Shown piece by piece: positions 16,356 to 23,915 of a stretch of DNA of 43,730 nt (position 1 is its first letter; each line of letters starts with the position of its first letter). The stretch lies in the NCBI GenBank assembly GCA_022827095.1, contig JAJDTP010000008.1, positions 1-43,730 on the forward strand. The letters are read 5' to 3'. A model generated the notes under the pieces. That model worked only from the letters and a program-made list of their open reading frames with translations, was not told where the DNA came from and did not search any database. The position numbers were made by a program, and so were the translations under genes. This stretch comes from Dehalococcoidia bacterium. GTDB taxonomy: Bacteria > Chloroflexota > Dehalococcoidia > Lucifugimonadales > UBA3495.

Positions 16356-17174
16356 TTGACCAACGACCAGAACCTCTCGATTTCGGAAGCGATCAATAGG
16401 TTTGTTGAAGACCTGAAAGACAAAAAGCAGGCGATGCAGGGCCAGCAGGAATTGTTGCGTTTTCAGGCCCGGATAGGGAAAGACAAAGCGCTCGCTACGC
16501 TTCATGCCATAGAGGTTGGCGAATACGCCAAGTGGACCACCGAGAACGTGGAAGACCCGGCATCAAGGCTGGATCCGGTAAAGAAATTCCTGACGTTTGC
16601 CAACAAGCGCGGCTGGACCGAGATCAGCCTGGCGCGCTATGCGGCGGCCCCTCGGCGCAACCGGCGACGGTTCGCAGCCGGAGATTCAGGATCACGGGCG
16701 GCCGGCACACCCAGCGCGCGGCTGAGCCAGGAGCGTCATACCGAGCTGCAGGCCGAATTGCAGCGACTGCGGGAAGAGGTTCCGCAGATACGTGAAGCAA
16801 TCCGGTTGGCCCGGAGCGACGGCGACGTGCGGGAAAACGCCCCGCTGGACGCGGCGCGGGAGCAACAGCAGTTGACCGAACGCCGCATCCGACAGTTGGA
16901 GAACGACTTGGCCAACGTGGAAATCGTGGACGCGGCGAACGCCGACACGGAGCGGGTCGCCATCGGTTCGCGGGTCACGCTGCACGACGTGGCTTCTCAG
17001 CAGCAGCGGGTGTTTACGCTGGTGGACGTGCGTGAAGCGGACGTGTCGGCCGGGAAGATCTCGACGGTGTCGCCCATCGGACAGGCCCTGATGGGACGGA
17101 GCGCAGGGGAGGAAGTGACGATCACGACGCCCCGGGGCGCGGTGGAGTACCGAATCGAAGGCATCGGTGGATAA
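16356..17174 (+). CDS. GreA/GreB-type transcription elongation factor with N-terminal extension
   Basis: 272 residues if TTG 16356 is the start; GGAGGG lies 8 nt upstream, and the frame further upstream lacks features. Residues 122-272 are a full Gre factor: an antiparallel coiled coil (LSQERHTELQAELQRLREE), the tip with D157 and E160-N (GDVRENAPLDAAREQQ), which stimulates RNA cleavage in backtracked polymerase, and a C-terminal FKBP-like domain ending EEVTITTPRGAVEYRIEGI. The first 95 residues (ISEAINRFVEDLKDKKQ, later LDPVKKFLTFANKRGW) resemble the SAM-like core-binding domain of tyrosine recombinases, an unusual addition. They are joined by a basic linker (AAPRRNRRRF). The fusion reading is by eye. 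Confidence 0.8.
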   Translation: MTNDQNLSISEAINRFVEDLKDKKQAMQGQQELLRFQARIGKDKALATLHAIEVGEYAKWTTENVEDPASRLDPVKKFLTFANKRGWTEISLARYAAAPRRNRRRFAAGDSGSRAAGTPSARLSQERHTELQAELQRLREEVPQIREAIRLARSDGDVRENAPLDAAREQQQLTERRIRQLENDLANVEIVDAANADTERVAIGSRVTLHDVASQQQRVFTLVDVREADVSAGKISTVSPIGQALMGRSAGEEVTITTPRGAVEYRIEGIGG

Positions 17175-17205
17175 GATCCCCCGGCAAATGGCTTGCAAAT
17201 GATTG

Positions 17206-17231
17206 GGGCGGGTCCTGGAACCCGCCCTTTT
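17206..17231 (+). terminator. Rho-independent terminator of the Gre-factor gene
   Basis: GGGCGGGT (17206-17213), loop CCTGGA and ACCCGCCC (17220-17227) form an 8-bp GC stem followed by TTTT (17228-17231). It lies 32 nt after the stop codon and also separates the convergent peroxiredoxin gene. Confidence 0.85.
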
Positions 17232-17234
17232 GGT

Positions 17235-17702
17235 TTATCCGTTGATGTCGGCCACTGCCTGGAGTATCGTCTCCGGGTCCGGCAGGGTGCCCGGCTGATA
17301 GGTCTCCCGATACCGGATCACGCCCTGGGGATCGACGATGATCACCGCGCGGGTTCCGGCGCCGCGCTCCTCGTTCCAGAGGTCGTAAGCGGTGGTCACC
17401 TGGCCTTTGGGATGCCAGTCGGACAGTTCGGGATAGGGTAGTCCACCCATGGTGGTGGTCCAGGCCCGGTGAGCGGCTACGTGGTCACAACTGATACCCA
17501 GCACCTGGGCATTCAACTCCTGGAACCGCGGGTTAAAGCGGCGAAAGGAGGTGGCCTGGTCCGTTCAACCGCTGGTGAAGTCCAGGACGTGGAAGGACAG
17601 GACCACGGTGTGGGTGCCGCGGTAGGCGCTCAGAGATATGTCTCCATCATTGGGAGACGGGAGAGTGAAGTCCGGCGCGTTGTCGCCGATTTGACCAGGC
17701 AT
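17235..17702 (-). CDS. Selenocysteine-containing peroxiredoxin (AhpC/TSA family), UGA = Sec46
   Basis: The frame starts at ATG 17702 (GAGGAG 7 nt upstream) and runs 155 residues to TAA-type stop at 17235, with one in-frame TGA at 17567-17565. Around it the protein reads VVLSFHVLDFTSG-[TGA]-TDQATSFRRFNPRF, then AQVLGISCDHVAAHRAW and LPYPELSDWHPKGQV, VWNEERGAG, FIID-like VIIVDPQGVIRY. Peroxiredoxins reduce peroxides with a peroxidatic Cys in exactly this position (F-T-x2-C-T-x-Q). So the TGA replaces that Cys as residue 46, and the frame on both sides is intact and conserved, as for known selenoprotein peroxiredoxins. TGA is a normal stop in many genes here (for example 2317, 6243, 12902), so recoding to Trp is not likely. 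Cys72 is the only Cys. A short CCGC/GCGG hairpin lies downstream (17541-17526); no consensus SECIS loop was confirmed. Confidence 0.85.
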
Positions 17703-17721
17703 CTAGATTCTCCTCGGTTGA

Positions 17722-17755
17722 GCCGGGGGGCGGTATGCGACGGCGGCCCCCCGGC
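17722..17755 (-). promoter_or_regulatory. Leader hairpin of the peroxiredoxin gene
   Basis: GCCGGGGGGC (17722-17731) and GCCCCCCGGC (17746-17755) form a perfect 10-bp stem in the 5' leader. It ends about 9 nt before the GAGGAG ribosome site (17708-17713), so it could affect translation or transcript stability. Confidence 0.5.
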
Positions 17756-17768
17756 GGGGTTGGCAAGG

Positions 17769-17774
17769 ATTATA
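17769..17774 (-). promoter_or_regulatory. Consensus -10 box for the peroxiredoxin gene
   Basis: TATAAT (minus strand) about 65 nt upstream of ATG 17702. No good -35 is visible at 17 nt. Confidence 0.5.
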
Positions 17775-17854
17775 CCGCACGCCGGGAAGCACCGGCGCAA
17801 GGCGCAGACGTCCGGCGGCGTGGTACGGTTTGCCCGGTGCCGGTAAGGGCCGCG

Positions 17855-17863
17855 TGCTATACT
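17855..17863 (+). promoter_or_regulatory. Extended -10 promoter of the beta-CASP-like gene
   Basis: TG (17855-17856), one nt, TATACT (17858-17863). Predicted start near 17870, about 28 nt before TTG 17898. The same TGnTAnnnT pattern occurs before several other plus-strand genes in this window. Confidence 0.5.
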
Positions 17864-17897
17864 CCGGCGCGCCGCAGCCGGCGGCCCGGACGCCTGA

Positions 17898-18911
17898 TTG
17901 GACGTGGTATTTGACCGGGGGGTGTTTCTCCCTGAAGTAGGATTGTGGCTTGATGCCCTGCGCAAGCAGGACACCTCGGTCATCTCCCACGCGCACTCGG
18001 ACCACACCGCCAAACATCGCCGTCCCGTGCTGACGACCGGCACCCGGTTGCTGCTGGGCGACTATTTGGATCGATCTGATCCGGTGGAGTTGGAATTCGG
18101 CGAGACGCTGGATTTCCCGGATTGCGCCATAACTCTCTACCCGGCAGGCCACTGCCTGGGATCCGCGCAGACCCTGGTAGAGAGCAAGGCGACCGGAGAG
18201 CGCCTGCTGTATACGGGCGATTTGAGAGTGCAGCCTTCGCCGATCAACGAAGCACACCAGCCAGTCCCCTGCGACGTGCTTGTGATCGAAAGCACCTACG
18301 GCCGTCCTGACTACGTTTTCCCACCGCAGGCTGAGGCAATCGGCACGGCGATGCGAGTGGTGGCCCAATGGCTGGATCAGGGAGCCTTGCCCGTGGTCCT
18401 GGGGTGGCGACTGGGCAAGGCGCAGGAAGCGTTGTATCACCTGCTGACGGCCGGTTTCCGCGTAGCGTGCGAAGAGAGCGTCTACGAGATTGCGCGGAAG
18501 TACGAGCAATCCGGCGTGGAGTTCCCCGGGGAGTATCGCGTTTGCGACGGGGAATTCCGGGAAGGCGAGGTGCTTCTCTTCCCGCCGGGCAAAAAATCGC
18601 GGGAAACGGTTCACGCATTAACCCCGGAACGCCGGCCCGTCCGCTACCTCGAGCTAACCGGCTGGGCGGCGGGAACAGGAGTGAAGCCCTGGGGTAGAGG
18701 GAGACCCGGCGACTCCAGCCTGCCCTACAGCGATCACGCCGATTTCAACGACTTGGTCGGCTACGTCGAAGCAGTGCAACCCAGGCAGGTGTACACCGTG
18801 TTCGGGTTCCCCGACCTGGCGGAGCACCTGCGCCGCCAGGGTTACTCGGCCATCCACCTGGGAAAGAACGCCACGGAGGCTGACCGCGCGTTCCAGATGC
18901 CGCTGCTGTAA
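17898..18911 (+). CDS. MBL-fold exonuclease, beta-CASP/SNM1-like (ligase-associated type)
   Basis: 337 residues. The start is probably TTG 17898, as no ATG fits and the family begins near VVFDRGVFLPEVGLWLD. It has the MBL motif ISHAHSDHTAKH (about 29-40), a second His in YPAGHCLGSAQ, the Asp in LYTGDLRV, a helical insert with an acidic residue pair, PCDVLVIESTYGRP, and the C-terminal LPYSDHADFNDLVGYVEAVQP. This is the arrangement of the exonuclease paired with DEXH helicase and ATP-dependent DNA ligase, or of mRNA 3'-processing nucleases. The partner helicase and ligase are not in the window. Divergent from peroxiredoxin. Confidence 0.8.
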   Translation: MDVVFDRGVFLPEVGLWLDALRKQDTSVISHAHSDHTAKHRRPVLTTGTRLLLGDYLDRSDPVELEFGETLDFPDCAITLYPAGHCLGSAQTLVESKATGERLLYTGDLRVQPSPINEAHQPVPCDVLVIESTYGRPDYVFPPQAEAIGTAMRVVAQWLDQGALPVVLGWRLGKAQEALYHLLTAGFRVACEESVYEIARKYEQSGVEFPGEYRVCDGEFREGEVLLFPPGKKSRETVHALTPERRPVRYLELTGWAAGTGVKPWGRGRPGDSSLPYSDHADFNDLVGYVEAVQPRQVYTVFGFPDLAEHLRRQGYSAIHLGKNATEADRAFQMPLL

Positions 18912-18952
18912 CCCTGGAACGTCTGGGTAGTGCGGCCTCTGACGGACGACCC

Positions 18953-20140
18953 TTATTCTCCCGGTCCGCGCAGCAGATCGAGGTACTTGTAGCCCGACCC
19001 GGTGTTCAACAGCACCACTTCTTCGTCGGCCCCGATGCTGCCGTCGGCGAGAAGCCGCTGCAGGCCAACCAGCGTTGCCGCGCCCTCGGGGCAGGCGATG
19101 ACCCCCTCGGTGGCGGCCAGCGTATACATCGCTTCGATCATGTCGTCGTCGCTGACGGCCAGCGCGCCACCGCCGGTTTCGCGCAGCGCCTGGAGGATCA
19201 GGTAGTCGGCGAAGGGGCCGGGCACCCGGAGACCATCGGCTTTGGTGGTAGCGTTGGGCCACGGATCCGCGGTGTCGGTTCCGTCGTTCCATGCCTTGAC
19301 GATGGGCTGGCAGCCGTCGGCCTGGACGGCGTAGAACCGGGGGAGTTTGCCTTCGATCCAGCCCAGTTCCAGCAGTTCCTGGAATCCCTTGTGCATACCG
19401 ATGATGCCGGTGCCGCCGCCCGTGGGATAGACGATGGCGTCGGGCATACGCCAGCCCAGTTGGTGGGCGATTTCCAGGCCCATGGTCTTCTTGCCCTCGG
19501 CGCGGCACGGTTCCTTGAGGGTCGAAAGGTCGAACAGGCCCTGCTCAGCGGCGACGGAAACGGCGATGCGGCCGGCGTCGCTGATCAGACCATCCACGAG
19601 GTTGAGCTCGGAGCCGGCGACGATGGACTCTTTCTTATTGGACGACGGCGCATCCTGGGGCATGAAGACCTTGACCGGAGTGCCGGCGCGGGCGCAGTAG
19701 GCGGCGGCGGCCCCGGCCGCGTTGCCCGCCGACGGCATGGTGAACCCACGGGCTCCGACCTCGACGGCCTTGGACACGGCAGCGGCGATGCCCCGGGCTT
19801 TGAAGGTGCCGGTGGGATTGAGACCTTCCTCCTTGATAAGCAGCCGGCGGACGCCAACCTGCCGGGCCAGCGTGGTGGCGTCCAGCAGTGGGGTGCCGCC
19901 CTCGCCCAGGGTGATGACTTCCGACGGGTCGGTCACCGGCAGCAACTCGTTGTAGCGCCACATGTTGGCCGGTCGGCTATCGAACACCGAGCGCTGCACC
20001 TCCTGTCGCAGGCGGGGCAGGTCGTACCGGACGAACAGGACCTTGCCGCAGCAATCGCTGACGGTGGCGAGCCCGTCATACGGAAACTCGTCGCCGCAGA
20101 TGGTGCACTCGAGATGGTCGATGTAGCTAAAGGAGGTCAT
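18953..20140 (-). CDS. thrC: Threonine synthase-like PLP enzyme
   Basis: 395 residues from ATG 20140. The N-terminal zinc-ribbon-like segment CTICGDEF, then SDCCGKVLF, is typical of type II threonine synthases of archaea and bacteria. The PLP domain has LIKEEGLNPTGTFKARG with the Schiff-base Lys in FKARG, the phosphate-binding SAGNAAGAAAAYC, a GGGTGIIG loop, and the C-terminal ATEGVIACPEGAATL and LLNTGSGYKYLD. The reaction would be phosphohomoserine to threonine. Members of this fold can also be cysteate synthase or a dehydratase, so the specific name is likely but not certain. It follows the NYN gene by 4 nt. Confidence 0.85.
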   Translation of the reverse strand: MTSFSYIDHLECTICGDEFPYDGLATVSDCCGKVLFVRYDLPRLRQEVQRSVFDSRPANMWRYNELLPVTDPSEVITLGEGGTPLLDATTLARQVGVRRLLIKEEGLNPTGTFKARGIAAAVSKAVEVGARGFTMPSAGNAAGAAAAYCARAGTPVKVFMPQDAPSSNKKESIVAGSELNLVDGLISDAGRIAVSVAAEQGLFDLSTLKEPCRAEGKKTMGLEIAHQLGWRMPDAIVYPTGGGTGIIGMHKGFQELLELGWIEGKLPRFYAVQADGCQPIVKAWNDGTDTADPWPNATTKADGLRVPGPFADYLILQALRETGGGALAVSDDDMIEAMYTLAATEGVIACPEGAATLVGLQRLLADGSIGADEEVVLLNTGSGYKYLDLLRGPGE

Positions 20141-20144
20141 CCGT

Positions 20145-21020
20145 TTACTCCGGGTTGTGATAGTTCTGGTTGTCGACAGAGGATACTACCGGATTGGAGA
20201 TAGCCGGCCGGTTCAATCCCAACGCGTCGCGAACCAGTTCGCTGGTTCGGACCAGTCGCACGGCCGAGGTGGGGTATTGGGGATTGTTGGGGTTGGGGAC
20301 GTCGTGCCGTTCAATAATACCTTCGTAGAGCCAGTCTTCTACCAGCCGACGGCATTCGAATTCGTTCCAGGCAATTCCCCAGTCGAGCATCCACTGGTTG
20401 CACAGCATACTGTATCCCACGAAGTTCATGCGAGATTCCAGCTTGCCCATTTCGCGAACGAAGATCTGGAGCACGTCCTGAGCCGCTTCCGCCTGCTCCT
20501 TCGGAGTGGGCAGTTGGACTTCCACGTCGCCGTGCTCGGCCAACTGGAATCCCAGTTCGGCTTCCAGCGGGAACAGCGGGGCTACGGCGAGCATGTCGCG
20601 GGCGACGGACTGGCTGAAGGCGCAGAGGATAACGCGACGATCCATGCCGCGAGCGCGGTCAACGAGCACCTGGTAGTCGGAATCCCCCGAACCGAGAATG
20701 ACCACGCTACAGTCTTCACGATCGCGGAGCCAGTCGTAGACCTCCAACAAGATTGAAGGGTCGCTGCGGTCTTTGCCAGCCATGGTCCTGGGAGCGTGAT
20801 AAAGAGTTATGCCCGCTTGCGTGAACGCGGTACCGTCATCAGGCCGCAGACTCCAGTCGCCGAATGCCTTGCCGCCCAACACTTCCCCGAATACCTGCCC
20901 CACATTAGTCATGGCCTCGTACAACGCTTGAGGACTTACGCTCTTCTGGTACAGTTGGGCCCCCCTGCGTATGTTTTCCCAATCGATGGCGATTAATACT
21001 CCATGAGACGATTCTTCCAA
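20145..21020 (-). CDS. NYN-domain (LabA/PIN-like) protein
   Basis: 291 residues if TTG 21020 is the start; GGAGGTG lies 5 nt upstream and the longer frame adds no conserved residues. NYN domains are PIN-like RNases. Here the first strand GVLIAIDWENIRRG gives the conserved D-x-N/E-N acidic pair, DPSILLEVYDWL a second acidic site, and VVILGSGDSDYQVLV the diagnostic G-S-G-D-S-D motif; ILCAFSQSVARDM follows. The C-terminal half (about 190-260) is an all-helical, Trp-rich region, possibly OST-HTH-like. It leads the operon with threonine synthase-like, but no functional link is apparent. RNA target unknown. Confidence 0.75.
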   Translation of the reverse strand: MEESSHGVLIAIDWENIRRGAQLYQKSVSPQALYEAMTNVGQVFGEVLGGKAFGDWSLRPDDGTAFTQAGITLYHAPRTMAGKDRSDPSILLEVYDWLRDREDCSVVILGSGDSDYQVLVDRARGMDRRVILCAFSQSVARDMLAVAPLFPLEAELGFQLAEHGDVEVQLPTPKEQAEAAQDVLQIFVREMGKLESRMNFVGYSMLCNQWMLDWGIAWNEFECRRLVEDWLYEGIIERHDVPNPNNPQYPTSAVRLVRTSELVRDALGLNRPAISNPVVSSVDNQNYHNPE

Positions 21021-21268
21021 GTGAGCACCTCCATGCGAAGTCAATGGTTGGATTATACATATCACTCGTCTGTGTGGAAGTGATGTCCGGTCAACCCTTG
21101 CTGCAATGGCAGAGCAGCCGCCGGTAGCCGAAAGCCGCGTGTCGGCGCAGGGATGAAACGAATACCACTGCTGTGTCGCTTAGCTAAGAAGCTTAAAACC
21201 AGTTTTGGTGAACGAAAATTGGCATCATTATAACGGAATCTGTCATGGACGGAATCGGCGGCTTCCCG

Positions 21269-21277
21269 TGCTAAAAT
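21269..21277 (+). promoter_or_regulatory. Extended -10 promoter of the enoyl-CoA hydratase gene
   Basis: TG (21269-21270), one nt, TAAAAT (21272-21277), about 32 nt upstream of ATG 21309. The rest of the 288-bp gap 21021-21308 holds nothing recognisable. Confidence 0.55.
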
Positions 21278-21308
21278 TAATCGTTTTGACTTTGGAGGAA
21301 ACGATTTT

Positions 21309-22133
21309 ATGCCCGCCTACGAACTCATTCTCTACGAAGCAGACCGGGACAGCAGCATCACGCGGATCACGCTGAACCGGCCGGACCGGCTGAACGCCCT
21401 CAATGACCAGATGCAGGTGGAGATCGCCGACGCCGTGGCCAAAGCCGACGCCGATCCCGAGACCCGCGTGGTAATAATCACGGGCGCCGGGCGCGCGTTT
21501 TGCGCCGGTGGCGATATGAACCAACTGGGCGGCGCGTCCAACGGAAACGGCAGCGGGTGGACATCGGGCAACGCCGACGAGGTGCGGCGCAGTTTCAAGC
21601 TGGCGCAGGACATGATCCTTGGCGTGCAGCGATGCGAAAAGCCAGTGATCGCAATGGTGAACGGGGTGGCCACTGGCGCCGGCCTGGACCTGGTATGCGC
21701 CTGCGATATTCGCACGGGCACCCACAGGTCGAGGTTCATGTCCGCCTACGTTCGCATCGGCCTGTTCCCTGGATTTGGCGGGACGTGGCTGTACCCGCGG
21801 ACGCTGGGGAGCCTGGGTCGTGCGGCCGAGATGCTGTTCACGGGCGACTTCCTGGAAGCCGAGGAGGCGCACCGCTTGGGCTTGCTGAATCGGCTGGTCG
21901 ACGAGGATGACCTGGAAGAGACCACGATGGAGTTGGCCAGGAAAATTGCCGCTGGACCGCCCATCGCGATCCGGCTGTCCAAGCTCATGCTGTACAAGGG
22001 GCTGGAGTTCGACCTGGAAACAGCGATGAAGATGGCCGCGGCCGGCGAGACCATCACGCTGACGTCCCAGGACCACGTGGAAGGAGTGTCCGCGTTCCGG
22101 CAAAAACGGACGGCGGAGTATCGCGACAGCTAG
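21309..22133 (+). CDS. Enoyl-CoA hydratase/isomerase family protein
   Basis: 274 residues from ATG 21309 with TTGGAGG upstream. Crotonase fold: ITLNRPDRLNALNDQM, the oxyanion-hole AFCAGGDMNQLG (about 66-78), MVNGVATGAGLDLVCACD (about 113-130), and LFPGFGGTWLYPRTLG, then AAEMLFTGDFLEAEEAHRLGL. The usual first catalytic Glu (in xPExxxG) looks replaced, as the aligned segment reads SAYVRIGL; the later AEMLFTGD Glu is kept. It may therefore be an isomerase or lyase rather than a hydratase. The IS element begins exactly at its stop codon. Confidence 0.88.
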   Translation: MPAYELILYEADRDSSITRITLNRPDRLNALNDQMQVEIADAVAKADADPETRVVIITGAGRAFCAGGDMNQLGGASNGNGSGWTSGNADEVRRSFKLAQDMILGVQRCEKPVIAMVNGVATGAGLDLVCACDIRTGTHRSRFMSAYVRIGLFPGFGGTWLYPRTLGSLGRAAEMLFTGDFLEAEEAHRLGLLNRLVDEDDLEETTMELARKIAAGPPIAIRLSKLMLYKGLEFDLETAMKMAAAGETITLTSQDHVEGVSAFRQKRTAEYRDS

Positions 22134-22935
22134 GGTCTGTTGACATTTTACCGGAGCCAGATGAGAGCGTCTGCGAAGTGGAGGAAGGCCAGGTATCTGG
22201 CGTCCAGTTTCTCAAACCGGGAGAAAATCCGGCGAAACTGCTTCATCTTGTTGATGAAGCACTCCACCAGATGCCGTTCCCGGTATAAATGGGCATCATA
22301 TTCGTGCGGCGCCTTCCGGTTGGAACGGGGCGGGATTACCGGGGTCATCCCCCGCTCCAGAATGGACTGGCGGAACGGTTGGGCGTCATACCCTTTGTCC
22401 GCGATCATGTACTCGCTCTGGTAACCGGCGATTGGCTCATGGGCCTGTCCTCCGGTGAGGATGAACCGCAAAGGGTTGCCCAGCGCGTCCACGTTCACGT
22501 GGACTTTGGCGCTGAAACCGCCGCGGCTCAGGCCCAGGGCCTGAGCTCCCTGCCCCCTTGCTTTGGGGCGCGCCAGCGGCGCAAGGGTGGGCCCGCACCA
22601 CCGTGCTGTCAATGATGAGATGCTCCAGGTCTGGGTCCCCAGCGAAGCGGTGATGCATTTGTTCCCAGATGCCCTGGTCAGCCCAGCGGGAAAACCGTTT
22701 GTACACGCTGTTGCAATTCCCATACTCGGCCGGCAGCAGACGCCACTGGGCGCCGGAACGGGAAATCCACAGCGCCGCCTCGAGAAAACGCCGGCATTCT
22801 GCTTCCTGACCAACGTATTCCTGACCAACGTAGAGACCGGTGCAACCGCGCAGGAACTGGAGAATTCGATCCCATTGCTCCGATGATAGTCTAACGCTGC
22901 TCACACGGCCATTATAATCAAATGTCAACAGACCC
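22133..22935. mobile_element. IS5-type insertion sequence, about 803 bp
   Basis: Perfect 16-bp inverted ends: GGGTCTGTTGACATTT (22133-22148) and its reverse complement (22920-22935). It encloses one transposase coding region on the minus strand. Flanks are CTAG (22130-22133, including the stop of the upstream gene) and CCAG on the right (22936 region), so a 4-bp IS5-like YTAR duplication is only near-matching. Confidence 0.85.
22148..22928 (-). pseudogene. IS5 family transposase, frame-shifted or two-frame
   Basis: The N-terminal half (22437-22928, MTFDYNGRVSSVRLSSEQW) and the C-terminal half (ending near 22148) lie in different frames. In the first, residues 4-110 include the DUF4096-like LFKALW-type region (FLEAALWISRSGAQWRLLP) and the catalytic Asp in DLEHLIIDSTVVRAH. 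The second begins near PKARGQGAQALGLSRGGFSAKVHVNVDALG and carries MIADKGYDA (second Asp) and RERHLVECFINKMKQFRRI (Glu). A net +1 (or -2) shift is needed around 22535-22560. Some IS5-family groups use a programmed frameshift, so it may be functional; I cannot decide from the sequence. Confidence 0.7.
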
Positions 22936-22968
22936 CAGACAGAATCTCAGCCCCGCCGATGTGGGTAG

Positions 22969-23866
22969 CTATCTTCTCAGCCGCGGATCCAACGCGTCCC
23001 GCAATCCATCACCGAAGTAAAAAGCGCCGAGCACCGTGATGGTCAGCACGATACCGGGAAGGGTGCTCACCCACCAGGAAGTGTCGAGATACGACCTGCC
23101 CTGGGCAATCATGCTGCCCCAAGTCGGCGTATCCAGGGGAACGCCGAGACCCAGAAAAGACAGGGATGACTCGGCATAGATGAAGACTCCCAATTGCTGA
23201 CTGCCAAGGACAATAATCGGAGCGATCAGGTTTGGTATCAAATGCCGGGTGATAATGCGAGAGTCCGCCGCTCCGTAACTCCTGGCGGCCAGGATAAAAT
23301 CGCGCTCTTTCACGCTCAGCGTTACGCCCCGGGTTACGCGCGCGAACCCCAACCAGCCGGTTGCGCTAAGTACCAGCACCACGTTCCACATCCCGGCGCC
23401 CAGCAGCATCACGACCACCAACGCCAGCAGAAGTCCGGGCACGGCAAGCCCCATGTCCACCAGGCGCATCAAGACCTCGTCGACCCACTTGCCGTAGTAT
23501 CCCGCGATGGCTCCCACGACGACGCCGATGGACCCAGCGCCCAAGACTGCGAACACTCCCACCACTAGGGACACGCGAGCGCCGAAAATGATGCGGCTAA
23601 GCACGTCTCGTCCCAGAAAATCGGTGCCGAAAAGGTAGGCCGGGTCGCCGCTGGACGCGAATCCCGGTTCCGAAAGTCTGTTCGCCGGCTTCATAGCGTT
23701 CGGATCGTGGGGGGGAAACCACGGGGGCGGCCACAGCCATGAGGCCCACCACGATCAGCACGGCTGCTCCGAGGAGCAGGCTTCGTTCGCCCAGGAACCG
23801 CTTCAGGTTCCTGGGCGCGGATCTGCCCGTCCTTTCGGAAGAAAGAGGAGGCGCCGATTGCATCAT
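22969..23866 (-). pseudogene. Dipeptide-type ABC permease (DppC-like) with a frameshift
   Basis: The N-terminal part (from ATG 23866, MMQSAPPLSSERTGR, first helix SLLLGAAVLIVVGLMAVAAPVVSP) and the larger C-terminal part (HDPNAMKPANRLSEP, FGTDFLGRDVLSRIIFGARVSL, EAA-loop region RDFILAARSYGA and LPNLIAPIIV, ending DALDPRLRR) are in different frames. They meet at a run of seven C's (minus strand; G's 23709-23715); six would restore one frame. The protein would then be about 298 residues, normal for DppC. Either a real loss-of-function indel or a homopolymer sequencing error. It is translated after DppB in the operon, and the IS element lies just downstream. Confidence 0.8.
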
Positions 23867-23915
23867 AGCGTCGTTACCGGTCGCACCCTGAGATAACGCA
23901 ACGACCCAAAACGAT

